From contig JADJJL010000003.1 of assembly GCA_016710265.1 (NCBI GenBank), forward strand, positions 722,501 through 786,500: a stretch of DNA of 64,000 nucleotides, read 5' to 3'. The notes under the pieces are model-generated. The model made no database searches. It worked only from the letters and a program-made list of their open reading frames with translations, and was not told the DNA's origin. The DNA comes from Saprospiraceae bacterium (GTDB lineage: Bacteria > Bacteroidota > Bacteroidia > Chitinophagales > Saprospiraceae). A program made the translations under genes and the position numbers. Shown here piece by piece: positions 9,801 through 19,800 of this stretch; position 1 is the first letter of the stretch; each line of letters begins with the position of its first letter.

Positions 9801-12800
9801 GAAAGCTATAGCTGCTTTGGCCGTTGGGAAGTTCCACCAGCCTGGTTGATCGACAATTGCTCAAATGAAATCCACTACACTGTTGAAGTTGAGAGAGGAA
9901 CGATTTTAGGTAATGAAACAAGTGGTTATGTAGTGATCGGAATGCCTGAAGGAATTCAGAGCGGATGGATCGTAGCAGAAGACTGCTGTGGAAATATCAC
10001 GAGAAAACATGTTGTATTAAACGTAGTAGACCGTGTACCACCACAACCAATCTGTCGTACAGCGACCAGCGTAAGCTTAAATGGAAATCAAAGTCCTGGA
10101 GAAAATGTGATAAGAATATGTGCACAAGATCTTGACGAAGGATCTTATGACAACTGTCAGCCACATGTATACTTCAAGATGATCAGAATGGCGGAATTGT
10201 TGGGAACCAACAACGGATCAAACTCCAACAACACCGTAGCATGTAATGGAATCAACGGAGATGATAATTCAATATTGACTGGAAATCAGGTTTACTTTGA
10301 CGACTGCAGTTATTTCTGCTGTGCGGATGTAGGAACCAGAGTGATGGTTGTATTGAGAGTATTTGACGTAGATCCGGGAGCAGGTCCTGTGACTCCGGTA
10401 AGGATGACCAGCACAACTCAACCATTACATGGCCGCTTCAGCGACTGTATGGTAGAAGTAGAAGTACAAAACAAAGCAGTACCTACAGTAGTAGCTCCAC
10501 CAAACATCGTGGTAAGCTGCTGGTTCTGGTTTGATATCGCAAACTTGACAGATCCAAACGATGCTACCTTCGGTAGAGTAGTAACAGACTTGTCATTGCG
10601 TAAGAAAGTAGTTACACAAGACATGGTATGTCGCAAATATTGCGAAAGAAATGACTATACTGGCTACCCAGGATTTGTACAAAGCAACGCAGTACCAAAA
10701 CCTGCACCAAACCAAGCATGTGATTATTACTGGCAGTATTTCGATACAGCACATTGGGATAATAAATATGAGTTGACTTGGGGATTTGATGGATATGTGT
10801 TAAGCTCATGCGGAGCAAATCCAACAATCACAGTTAACGACTTGAGAGAGTGTGGTCAAGGAATCATCCAGCGTATCGTAAGTGCGCAAGGACCAAACAA
10901 CATAAACGTAACAGCCATCCAGACGATCTGGGTAGTAGATTGTGATCCATTCTACATCGATGATGTAACTTGTAACGATCCACGTTTCAGCGATATCATA
11001 TGGCCAAACGGAGTATGTACACAGACACCTGTAACCATCAATGGTTGTGGAGCAGATTTAAGTCCAGACAATCCACAATTGGGTCGTCCGGTAGTGATCA
11101 ACAATGCAGATGACAATTGCGCCTTGTTATCCATCGAATACCGTGATGATGTATTTACCATCGAGCCAGATGCATGCTTAAAAGTATTGCGTACTTGGAT
11201 CGTGATCGACTGGTGTCAGTATGATCCATTCATCGATCCGGACAACGGAAGATGGGAGAGATTACAAGTGATCAAAGTAAGAGATCTAGACAAACCGGTA
11301 GTAACCTGTAATGTAGGTCCATGTGAGCCTGCAAGCATTCACCCAACGTTGGGCGTATGTGTAGGTCATATCAGCCTTACAGCAGATGCTACAGACAATT
11401 GTACACCAATTGACTGGTTGTTCTGGGAATACAAAATTGATGCATACAATGACCGTGTAGGAGTACATGGAGGTTGGGATTTCCGCGTAGGAACGTTGAC
11501 AGAAAGACAATTCAATGCAGGAGATACAGTAGAATATAGCCATAATCCATTTGCAGACAATCCACGCAATCCATTTGATGCAAGTGGTACTTATCCAATA
11601 GGTATTCACAAAATCAACTGGTATGTAGAAGATGGTTGTGGAAACGTAGGAACATGCGAGACTTTGTTTGAAATCAAAGATTGCAAAGCACCAACACCAT
11701 ACTGCTTAACAGGAATTATCTCAGTACCAATGCCAGCAACCGGCTGTATTGATATCTGGGCAAAAGACTTGGATCATGGAAGCTTTGACAACTGTACTTC
11801 ACAGGAAAATCTTAAATTCTATTTTAACGGAGATGTAAATGCAACTTCTATCACAATCTGCTGCGATGACTTTGTCAATGCAGGAGCAAATGATGAGTTG
11901 AGAGTTGAAGTTGAAGTATGGGTAGAAGACGAAGAAGGAAACCGTGACTACTGTAAAACAGTGGTTATTATACAAGACAACCAAGATATCTGTCCAAACA
12001 CAGGATCAGTTGGTAAAATCACAGGAGAGCTTAAAACAGCAGCAGGTGATGTAGCCAATCCAGTGGATATGACCTTGTATAACAATGGTAACACAATCAA
12101 ACAAGAAGTTGGAAGTCCATATGCATTCGTTGAATTGAAATTTGAATTACCATACATGGTAAAACCTGAAAGAAATGATGACCATGCAAATGGAATCACA
12201 ACACAGGATATCATCGCGATTCAGAAACACATCTTGGGTCAGAAAACGATCTCTAGCCCTTACCAGTTGATAGCAGCAGACGTAAACGCAAGTAAAAATG
12301 TGACTACAGCGGATATCAATGAGTTAAGAAAATTGATCTTGGGTAATATCAGTGAATTTAACAAAGTACAGTCTTGGACATTTGTACCAACGGCTTATAA
12401 TTTTGCAAATCCATTGAGCCCATACGATGCTCCAAGAGTGGCCAACATCACATTTACCCAGACTACACTTCAAGAAGAAATTGCTGCACCGTTTGTAGCG
12501 ATCAAAATGGGAGATGTAACAGGTGATGCAAGAGCTAGTAATGCATCTGGAAGCAGCAGCCGTACTTCAGGAGTATTAAACATTGAAGTAGATGAGAAGA
12601 GCTTGACAGCAGGAGAAAGCTACAAAATAGCGTTCAAGTCAAGCGATTTCAACAGCATCGCAGGATACCAGTTTACATTAAAATTTGATAGAAATGCTTT
12701 ATCATTCGAAGGAATCGAAGCAGGTTCATTAAATGTAACTGAGTCTAACTTTGGAACAATGAGATTAAATGAAGGAATCATCACAACGAGCTGGAACTCC

Positions 12801-13253
12801 AACAAAGGAGAGACAGTCGGAAAAGATGGAGAATTGTTTAGCTTAGTGTTTAAAGCAGTGAGAAGCGCACAAGTGAGTAGCTTGTTTGCCATCACAAGTG
12901 ATGTTACCAGAGCAGCAGCTTATGATGTAATGGATCAAACCAAAGAGGTGAAAATGGGAGTACGTACAGCAAAAGGAGTTGTCGAAAGTGGCATATTCGA
13001 GTTGTATCAGAACGAACCAAATCCATTCTCTAAAGAAACTGTAGTAAGCTACCGTTTACCGGAAGCAGGCGCAGTAAGCTTAACCGTATATGATGTAACA
13101 GGAAAAGTAGTAAGAGTGTACAACTTGAAAGGCCAAAAAGGTCTAAACAGCTACCAAATCAGCAAAGGCGATTTGAATGCGACAGGAGTATTGTACTACC
13201 AACTTGATGCAGCAAACCATACAGCAACAAGAAGAATGGTGATCATCGAGTAA
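6807..13253 (+). CDS. Giant Cys-rich HYR surface protein with dockerin-like, cohesin-like and T9SS type A sorting domains
   Basis: 2148 aa. The signal peptide cleaves after VSFA (residue ~30). A Cys-rich N-terminal region (~31-285) leads into an HYR domain that starts at ~288 (PPTFIPACP...AIDNC). It appears interrupted by a ~235-residue Gly/Thr/Asn-rich insert (~335-570) and resumes at ~575 (FFPIGCTRLCYRATDAQGN). A module starting VQISLDDSCWATITPDM follows at ~625-720, then several HYR-like repeats with CxxxLRxWxxxDWC segments. The tail is a dockerin-like pair at ~1790-1848 (IQKHILG, LRKLILG), IKMGDV at ~1900, a cohesin-like domain at ~1925-2040 (GYQFTLKFD) and a T9SS type A domain at ~2060-2148 (YQNEPNPF). 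Export through the outer membrane by T9SS is expected. Codon use changes markedly near nt 9200. Terminator hairpins follow at 13300 and 13361. Binding target unknown. Confidence 0.9.
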   Translation: MKFKNLTNPMSFLRHALLLVGCFAWGVSFAQTLPQSGTCFFVGETVVGGVNTRDTLPAITIGLLPGSCRALVTVPKPALNTPGCAQIQMINRGVSVERSTVGCGFLPDGCNTCFGCQSVTTTVVPGTPLSLIPPPVSIPAGACTTIPLVPQIRLAVANNCTATFGAGSYQLQISPTSAAGPYTALGPNWISSGGNNVQFFNIPVIAYNPNGNNWIRPATNWGATTFGEGVPFFQFEAGGPFVACIDSNMTVGATLDTFSASAGRFYRVFRSVASNCQLVRSVLPIVVQDLEPPTFIPACPKGGQVTLNAGPGICELSWDAPAFMAIDNCPSPGTMFGAQSRSVGCTTSLNFSSVSGIAWGYMVNIQNQGTSPVNIQGWNAWFMSSTGTPGTSGNYEFWYKTAANTDWKTGWVGVIGAPGACPNGPSSPKTLWTLGATSTPNTIRVNGFVAPSAANIDTFDVSVPVSDTMTTCAGTVITNSVRGRLTLAPGEIRGVYIAGAPGSNHGFIMPGFNSCANLAGYGDATVKMNVATIQPNGIALDNVGGANLGGGFHCSSWGYSGNVLYATAAGSMVPVVQYCGVPYGPGCFFPIGCTRLCYRATDAQGNVATCEFDVCVNEYANPTRALACNDDVQISLDDSCWATITPDMVLEGGPYRCYDNYTVAIKDWANLNGPNIDRRPNIAGIQIGRQDIGRVLRVTITDPSTGNSCWGKLTVEDKLPPIMTCPPNDTIPCTTDPSPANTGIPSVYENCGGASLSYRDVVVKGSCPVGYAYLIRRTWTAEDAYGNRAVCVQTIVLSLADLFSVTTPPNYDNLDQPMLNCDEKIDRNKNIVPHMSDNPECVDGYLLDSAYWYSRPQQPNIYPNRRLPRVLGWNCIDDVNSKYFGHPSPDPIYYPQHRSWQPNNPLCWGPDTHIMWIGTGRPGGTNCHNLAVTYEDIVFDLRTNSSCDAGPIGCYKLLRKWTVMDWCTSLVGGHSQVIKVADAEGPQVLYPDSARVNMESYSCFGRWEVPPAWLIDNCSNEIHYTVEVERGTILGNETSGYVVIGMPEGIQSGWIVAEDCCGNITRKHVVLNVVDRVPPQPICRTATSVSLNGNQSPGENVIRICAQDLDEGSYDNCQPHVYFKMIRMAELLGTNNGSNSNNTVACNGINGDDNSILTGNQVYFDDCSYFCCADVGTRVMVVLRVFDVDPGAGPVTPVRMTSTTQPLHGRFSDCMVEVEVQNKAVPTVVAPPNIVVSCWFWFDIANLTDPNDATFGRVVTDLSLRKKVVTQDMVCRKYCERNDYTGYPGFVQSNAVPKPAPNQACDYYWQYFDTAHWDNKYELTWGFDGYVLSSCGANPTITVNDLRECGQGIIQRIVSAQGPNNINVTAIQTIWVVDCDPFYIDDVTCNDPRFSDIIWPNGVCTQTPVTINGCGADLSPDNPQLGRPVVINNADDNCALLSIEYRDDVFTIEPDACLKVLRTWIVIDWCQYDPFIDPDNGRWERLQVIKVRDLDKPVVTCNVGPCEPASIHPTLGVCVGHISLTADATDNCTPIDWLFWEYKIDAYNDRVGVHGGWDFRVGTLTERQFNAGDTVEYSHNPFADNPRNPFDASGTYPIGIHKINWYVEDGCGNVGTCETLFEIKDCKAPTPYCLTGIISVPMPATGCIDIWAKDLDHGSFDNCTSQENLKFYFNGDVNATSITICCDDFVNAGANDELRVEVEVWVEDEEGNRDYCKTVVIIQDNQDICPNTGSVGKITGELKTAAGDVANPVDMTLYNNGNTIKQEVGSPYAFVELKFELPYMVKPERNDDHANGITTQDIIAIQKHILGQKTISSPYQLIAADVNASKNVTTADINELRKLILGNISEFNKVQSWTFVPTAYNFANPLSPYDAPRVANITFTQTTLQEEIAAPFVAIKMGDVTGDARASNASGSSSRTSGVLNIEVDEKSLTAGESYKIAFKSSDFNSIAGYQFTLKFDRNALSFEGIEAGSLNVTESNFGTMRLNEGIITTSWNSNKGETVGKDGELFSLVFKAVRSAQVSSLFAITSDVTRAAAYDVMDQTKEVKMGVRTAKGVVESGIFELYQNEPNPFSKETVVSYRLPEAGAVSLTVYDVTGKVVRVYNLKGQKGLNSYQISKGDLNATGVLYYQLDAANHTATRRMVIIE

Positions 13254-13299
13254 TCGAAAGATCAGCAGGATTCTAAACAAGAAACGATCAAAGCGTGAG

Positions 13300-13327
13300 A
13301 TCCTCCTTCTGTAACCGGAAGGAGGAT
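13300..13327 (+). other. Perfect 10-bp hairpin downstream of the giant gene
   Basis: ATCCTCCTTC (13300-13309) pairs perfectly with GAAGGAGGAT (13318-13327) around an 8-nt loop. No T-tract follows. It precedes the real terminator by ~35 nt and could protect the 3' end of the message. Confidence 0.55.
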
Positions 13328-13360
13328 ACTTGCGAATGAGATAAATCGGTTTTTGGGATG

Positions 13361-13407
13361 GCCTCTCTTGAAAAAGCAGCAATGCGGATCAGGAGGGGCT
13401 TTTTTTA
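13361..13407 (+). terminator. Rho-independent terminator of the 2148-aa gene
   Basis: GCCTCTCTTGA (13361-13371) pairs with TCAGGAGGGGC (13389-13399), with two G-U pairs, and is followed by seven T. The preceding GTTTTTGGGATGG is also found before the terminator of the 1360-aa paralogue. From 13408 to 13725 there is no gene, only the promoter at 13519 and a leader hairpin. Confidence 0.8.
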
Positions 13408-13518
13408 TGTATAATTTTCTAATCAAGTTTTCAATTGATAATTCACTCTAAATCAGTTTTTAGTAAAAAATATTATATGTATTATAAAAAAATATAATAT
13501 AATATCTAAATTATTGTT

Positions 13519-13548
13519 TTGTAGTTTAATATATATTACATACTTTTG
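13519..13548 (+). promoter_or_regulatory. Bacteroidota-type promoter for the 13726-20702 operon
   Basis: TTG (13519-13521, within TTTTG), 19 nt, then TACTTTTG (13541-13548): an exact match to both halves of the TTTG / TAnnTTTG consensus. The expected start near 13555 gives a leader of ~170 nt. Confidence 0.75.
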
Positions 13549-13558
13549 TGATATGAAA

Positions 13559-13576
13559 TGGTAAAGAATTTTACCA
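13559..13576 (+). promoter_or_regulatory. Short hairpin at the 5' end of the leader
   Basis: TGGTAAA (13559-13565) and TTTACCA (13570-13576) form a perfect 7-bp stem with a GAAT loop, only a few nucleotides after the predicted transcript start. Such 5'-terminal hairpins can stabilise mRNA; the role here is inferred. Confidence 0.4.
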
Positions 13577-13725
13577 GAGAGACCCATCCCACCAACAGCT
13601 AAATACATTTCTCGTGAATTGATAATCCATGATTCTGTTTTTGGATTACAATTCAGCAACAATTGATTAAAAAGCTTGTGACCCAGGCTTAAAACGATAT
13701 TATTGAATTTAGCAAATTTTGGTAT

Positions 13726-16700
13726 ATGTGCACCATAAACTCTTTAGTAAGACCTAGGTCTACGTTTTCTTTCTTATCCTTTGCAACCATTCTGGTGGTT
13801 ATTTTCTTACCAGCAAAACGGGTATATGCTTCTCAGAATGGTTGCAGTGCACATGATAAGCTTTCTACCATGGCCATCACTGTTACTGCGCCTCCTGATT
13901 TAACCATTCAAATACGTCGAGATAGCATTTGTGATACCTTAGTAATATTACCAGGAGCCAATTTTAATACCAATTGCCTGCCTTTAGCTTCAGCACGCAC
14001 GATCACTCCCATCGGTACTTTAAACTCTAATGGTGGGAGTTTGACATTTCCTGCAGGCATCCATAAAATCATTTATGAATTGACTGACAATTGTGGTATC
14101 ACAGCTCGTGATACAATGAGGCTAACTATATATGATGCGGACCCACCTGAAATAGTTTGCAGACCGGAAATGGTCATTTATATGGATAATTCCGGAATAG
14201 GATTTGTTCCTGCCAGAAGTCTTGATGGAGGTTCTTTCGATTTCTGTGGCCACGTTTTCTTTAAAATTAAACGGATGGATAGGCCAATCGGATATTCTTG
14301 CACCACTCCCAACAATCCAAACTATCTTTTTGATGATCAGCTTCAAATGTGTTGCATGGATTTTAACAATCCGGTCATGGTAATCTTAAGGGTTTACGAT
14401 GTTTATCCAGGGGATGGTCCTGTCGGTGATAGCCTACACATAGGACATTTTAGAGATTGTATGGTGCGTGTTTCTGTAGGAGATAAACTTCCACCGACGC
14501 TGGTATGTCCTCTTAACCACACTGTGAATTGTGGCGTTGATGTAGACAGCTTATTCAAAACTCAAAATCCTTTTATTCAAGACAATTGTGATATGGTTGT
14601 CTTGGATTCAATGATCATTAATAATTTAAATGGTTGTGGTGCAGGGACCATTGAAAGAAGATATACTGCCACAGATATGCAAGGATTAAGTACATCATGT
14701 TCTCAAATTATAACCGTTTTAACCAATTCTCATTTTAATGGAACAGATGTCAATCAATTAAGATGGCCTACCGATACCATCATCTATGCATGTAGAATAA
14801 TTATAGATTCCATTAATGTGGGTGAACCATACATTTTTGAAAACGAATGTGACCAAATTCAAGTAAGAAAATCGGATGACCTTTTTACTTTTAGCCAAGG
14901 TGGTGCTTGCGGCAAAATATTGCGAAAATGGGAAGTACTCAATTGGTGTATTTACAATCCTGCACTCCGCCCCAATCCCAATATTCCTTCAAATGGCTAT
15001 TATAGTCATATTCAAGTCATCAAAATACTTGATACCATACCGCCTGTCATCTTTGGAATGGCTGATACTACATTGTATTCTTATTCGTCTGATTGTTCTG
15101 GTTCATTTTTTCAATTACCAAACTTTAACTCGGAAGATTGCGGATTGAATTCGGCAATTCGTTTAAGTTTCAGTTGGGATTTTAAAAGTGATGGAATAAT
15201 AGATACTTCAGTCATTGGAAATAATCCTTCCATGTACTTGAGTATTGGAAGACATATTTTATACCTACAAGCCATAGATTCCTGTCATAATCTTACTATA
15301 AATGAAATCCATATTTTAGTCAAGGATGGTAAATCTCCTACTCCAAATTTACTTTTTGGAATTAGCTCAACTATCATCCAAATGCAAGCAGGACCAATGA
15401 TCATGGTGAATGCAAATCTGTTTAACAATAAAAGTGAAGACAATTGCACCAGTAATGATAAATTACGTTTTTCGTATTCTGAAAATGTAAATGATACGAT
15501 CAGAACATTTACTTGTGCAGATAGAGGACTCAATTTATTTCCAATATACGTCTGGGATGAATGTAACAATTTTGCATGGGCTCAAACCTATTTGACCATT
15601 ACCGATTTAGATAGTCTATGCCCTGGAAATATTGTTGGAAAACACACAATTAGTGGGCTTGTAAGTAGTCATTATGGTTACAAAGCCTCTGAAGTAAAAG
15701 TGGAAGTCAACTTAGGAGGATTTGCATTGACGTCCATGACCAATGATTTAGGACGTTATTCATTTAGCCAAATTGACATCGATTCAAAAGGAGAATTAAA
15801 TATGTCTTCGGAAGAACACGTATTGGAAGGTATTAGCACCTCAGATATTATTAAAATTCAAAAACACATCCTTGGAATTGAAAATATTAAATCTCCTTAT
15901 GATCTAATTGCTGGAGATGTCGATCGCAATGGTTATATTTCTGCATCAGATATTATTTTACTTCGTAAATTAATATTAGGAAATATCCAACAATATCCTC
16001 ATAAGCAGTCTATAGTGGGTATTGATAAAAATTATAAATTTATAAACTATTCTCAGCCTTGGAATGAGTTTAGAAATAACAACATTTATAAATTTTCTGA
16101 ACTTAAAAGGGATGAATCCTTAGATTGGGTAGCCATTAAATTGGGAGATGTAAATGGCACATTCGGTCAGAATAATCTTTACCAAAATCAAGAAAAATTT
16201 GGGATTAGTTATTACCAACATGAAGACAAGTATTATATTATAGCGACAGACAATGGATTTGTGAATGGATTTCAGATTGGAATGTTGTTCAATAAGGATT
16301 GTCCATTTACTATTGATTGGTCAAATTCAGTATTAAAAGATTTCATTCAAGATGATTTTGTTTATCAAACTAAGAATGAATTGTATTTATCCTGCAATTT
16401 CGAAAATATGATTCCAATTCATAAAGGAGATTTATTATTTAGTTTGAATATAAATGGTCTCAAATTATTTTGTGAAGATTTGCCTTCGCTTTCTACAATT
16501 TTTTCATCTGAAGTTTATTTTGAAGATGGTTCTGAAGCATCAATAGTTCTTACGGCTTCGGATTCAGATCTGTCACAAAATTTTAAAAACTTTACGATTC
16601 TGCAATGGGGGCCCAATCCGGTCGATGAAGTGTTGTCATTATTAATGCTATTCAATAAACCGACAGATATTTCCCTAAGTATATTTGATCAATTTGGAAA

Positions 16701-16845
16701 GAAAGTTTATTCTTCAGAGAAGTCTTATTCCGGACATATCCAAAATTTAAAAATCCCCATCGCCAATATTCAATTTGCTGGAATCTATTATTTAAAAGTT
16801 CAATCCGGTCATCAAGTTGAAACTATTAAGTTGGTTAAACAATAA
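13726..16845 (+). CDS. HYR surface protein with dockerin-like and T9SS type A sorting domains (shortest paralogue)
   Basis: 1039 aa, with an N-terminal signal peptide ending near VYAS (residue ~36). HYR-type domains begin directly (VTAPPDLTI...ELTDNCG), then repeats with EIVCRPEMVIY, GSFDFCGH, CxKILRKWEVLNWC and DNCTSNDKLRF segments align with the middle and C-terminal parts of the other three giants. It lacks their N-terminal SLD-C-ITPxM module. The tail has a dockerin-like pair at ~699-755 (second loop DVDRNGYISASD), IKLGDVNG at ~804, a diverged cohesin-like domain at ~842-932 (GFQIGMLFN...GDLLFSLNI) and a T9SS sorting domain at ~959-1039 (WGPNPVDE). It should be exported to the surface. 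The next paralogue starts 35 nt downstream with no terminator between, so the two form an operon. Function beyond adhesion or matrix formation cannot be stated. Confidence 0.88.
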   Translation: MCTINSLVRPRSTFSFLSFATILVVIFLPAKRVYASQNGCSAHDKLSTMAITVTAPPDLTIQIRRDSICDTLVILPGANFNTNCLPLASARTITPIGTLNSNGGSLTFPAGIHKIIYELTDNCGITARDTMRLTIYDADPPEIVCRPEMVIYMDNSGIGFVPARSLDGGSFDFCGHVFFKIKRMDRPIGYSCTTPNNPNYLFDDQLQMCCMDFNNPVMVILRVYDVYPGDGPVGDSLHIGHFRDCMVRVSVGDKLPPTLVCPLNHTVNCGVDVDSLFKTQNPFIQDNCDMVVLDSMIINNLNGCGAGTIERRYTATDMQGLSTSCSQIITVLTNSHFNGTDVNQLRWPTDTIIYACRIIIDSINVGEPYIFENECDQIQVRKSDDLFTFSQGGACGKILRKWEVLNWCIYNPALRPNPNIPSNGYYSHIQVIKILDTIPPVIFGMADTTLYSYSSDCSGSFFQLPNFNSEDCGLNSAIRLSFSWDFKSDGIIDTSVIGNNPSMYLSIGRHILYLQAIDSCHNLTINEIHILVKDGKSPTPNLLFGISSTIIQMQAGPMIMVNANLFNNKSEDNCTSNDKLRFSYSENVNDTIRTFTCADRGLNLFPIYVWDECNNFAWAQTYLTITDLDSLCPGNIVGKHTISGLVSSHYGYKASEVKVEVNLGGFALTSMTNDLGRYSFSQIDIDSKGELNMSSEEHVLEGISTSDIIKIQKHILGIENIKSPYDLIAGDVDRNGYISASDIILLRKLILGNIQQYPHKQSIVGIDKNYKFINYSQPWNEFRNNNIYKFSELKRDESLDWVAIKLGDVNGTFGQNNLYQNQEKFGISYYQHEDKYYIIATDNGFVNGFQIGMLFNKDCPFTIDWSNSVLKDFIQDDFVYQTKNELYLSCNFENMIPIHKGDLLFSLNINGLKLFCEDLPSLSTIFSSEVYFEDGSEASIVLTASDSDLSQNFKNFTILQWGPNPVDEVLSLLMLFNKPTDISLSIFDQFGKKVYSSEKSYSGHIQNLKIPIANIQFAGIYYLKVQSGHQVETIKLVKQ

Positions 16846-16880
16846 TTTTTCAATTACATCAGTCGCCTAAATTTAGAACA

Positions 16881-19800
16881 ATGATCAATTTATTAATATC
16901 CAAAAATCCCATCCCAAAATGGATTAACTGCAAGTCTTTAAGTACCGGACTGGTAGTAATTTTTATATGGGTACTCCAGTACAATCAAGAGCTGAAGGCC
17001 AATCCAATGGACTGGCCTTCTTCTGAACTGGATTTTTTTCCTTTGGATGATTCGCATAACAATCAGTCAATGGTTTTGAGCTGTCATGGTTGGGTTCAAA
17101 TTTCTTTAAATCAAAGTGGTTTTTCCGTATTGACACCAGCCATGTTGCTTACCGAAAAACTTTTAGATTACAGTCGATTTAAAGTTTATGTGAATGAAAC
17201 CGGCTTAAATGTTTTAAGTTGTAATGACATTGGAAAATACCGAACTGCCACAGTGATTGATACCACCAATGGAATGAGCTGTTGGTCTCAATTAAGAGTG
17301 GAAGATAAATTAGTTCCCGTTTTAATATGCGCAGCCGATACATTTCCATGCACAACTGATCCATATTTATTAAATTATCGTGATTTAATTATTGCATCAG
17401 ATAATTGCGATAGCTTTCCGGAAATACGATTTAGTTTTTTGTTCAATAAATTGTTTTGTGATCCATTGTACGCTGGTGTAAGTCAAGTTAATTACACTGT
17501 ATTGGACAATTATGGTAATTCGGCTACATGTTCAAAGTCAGTGTACTTTAAGAAGTCTGGATTAATTGATGTTGTTTTTCCTACTGATACGACGGTGTAT
17601 TGTCCCTATTTTGGAAATGCGGTTTTGGGAGTTCCGACAATTTTTGGTCAACCTGTAAATGCTTTATGTGATTTATTTTCTTCATATTTGGATGACACTG
17701 TCCGAGTTTGTGGAGGAATGCAAAAATTACACAGAAGATGGGTGGTAATGGATTGGTGTACAAGAATGACACTTATAGATACGCAGTATATTACTATTGC
17801 AGATACATCTGCACCTTCGGTATTATGTCCTCCCGATCTTACTTTGTATGCAGGTGCTCTTGATTGTATTGCAAATTGGAATGTGCCAATTTTTATGGCT
17901 ACAGATGCTTGTAGTTCCATTTCAGATTTGAGGTTTTATGTGCGCATAGATGATACTTACCTTGTTCGTCCTAGTGATGCAATTGATTTAACTGAGGGAA
18001 TACACTTAGTGGCTTATATTGCCATAGATCCGTGCGGATTAACAGATACTTGTTTTGGATTTGTGACAGTGCTAGACCGAACACCTCCTACATTAATATG
18101 TCCACCTGGATTGGTATTGGCATTGGATGGTTCTGGTCAAACAACACTTTCTGCAGATTATTTTAGTAGAATTGGATATTTTTATGACAATTGTGATATT
18201 GATGAAGTTCTTATTCGTAGAATGTCCAATCGATGTGGATTTCCCGCAGACACAAGTTTTGGACATTTTATTAGATTTTGTTGTGCTGATGCTGGTTTAA
18301 CAGAGACCATTGTTATCAAAGTCACAGACCCATCAGGCAATTCTAATTGTTGTATGATTGACATAGAAATACAAAATAAGAACGTGGTCAATATTATATG
18401 CCCGGCCAACCTTACCCTTTCTTGTACTCAAAATAGATTTAATTTAACTTTGACAGGAAGACCTGGACTTTCTGGAGCTTGCATTGACACAGTCACCAAT
18501 GGAATTACTTATGTCGATTCGGGAATGTTGAATACTTGTAACTCTGGGTTGATCATCAGAAAATGGAGAATAGAATTTAAAAATGGAACCATTGATTCCA
18601 GTTGTAGACAAAGATTAACCATAGTCAATAATTATACTTTTAATCCAGCGGGTATAAGTTGGGCACGAGACACCACTTTACCCTTATGTGTAAACAATCA
18701 TCCAGATAGTATTAGATCACGACCAAGTATACCTGCAGATAGTTGTCAAACTGTATTGTTTGTTTGGAGAGATAGTATTGTGAACATTCATCCGGATTCT
18801 TGCAGAAGATTATTGAGAATGTGGACTGCAACTTCTTGTGTGAATATGATTGCAAGAGATACACAAATAATTTTAATTACCAATTTTGCAGCTCCAAGAG
18901 TGATAGGACCCAGAGATACTATAATTTGTTCGACCATAGATAGTTGTAATCCCTATTTGGTTTTAAGTCCTTTGATCGTTACAAGTTGTAACACTGGAGT
19001 TACAATAGTAAATGATTATAATAACAATGGTGCCAATGCAAGTGATACTTATCCATTGGGCCGAACCAGGGTTATATTTACGATTACAGATAACTGTAAT
19101 AATGTAAAAAGAGACACTGTATTTATAGAATTACTTGATAAAATTTCTCCCCAGGTTAATTGTAGGAGAATCGATCGAAATATATTGGTAAATGACAGTG
19201 CAATTATTTTCGCAAGAGATTTGTTGGATTCATTTTCTGACAATTGTACACGAAATGAAGATATAAGAATAACATTTACAGTTGGTAATTATGCCGATAC
19301 GATTAGATATATTAGTTGTTCATTGCATAGCCAATTTCCAGATTCAATTTGGCGATTTAGAGTGTATGTTGTAGACGCTTCAGACAATGATGCCAGTTGT
19401 TTGGGCTTGATAGATGTTGATGATCCAAACAATTTCTGTAATAATTTTAGAGGAGATAGCACTATTTATGTCACCGGTTTGGTCAAGGACATTCGCCAAG
19501 TTCCAATGGAAAATGTGGAATTTAAAGATGATCAAAAAAATGTACTTTTAATAACAGGCAAAGATGGAAAATATGTTTTTGATAAAATTCAAATGGGAAA
19601 TCAATTTTACTTTAAACCAGTCTATGAAGCTGGAAGCTGGTTGGATGGAGTTACGACACAAGATGTGATATACATCCAAAAACACATTCTTGGTATTTCA
19701 GAGTTTGTCAATCCAGAGCAATGGATTGCAGCAGATGTGGATAAGGACGGTAAAGTATCTGTGAGAGATATTACCTGGTTGAGAAAGTTAATTATTGGTG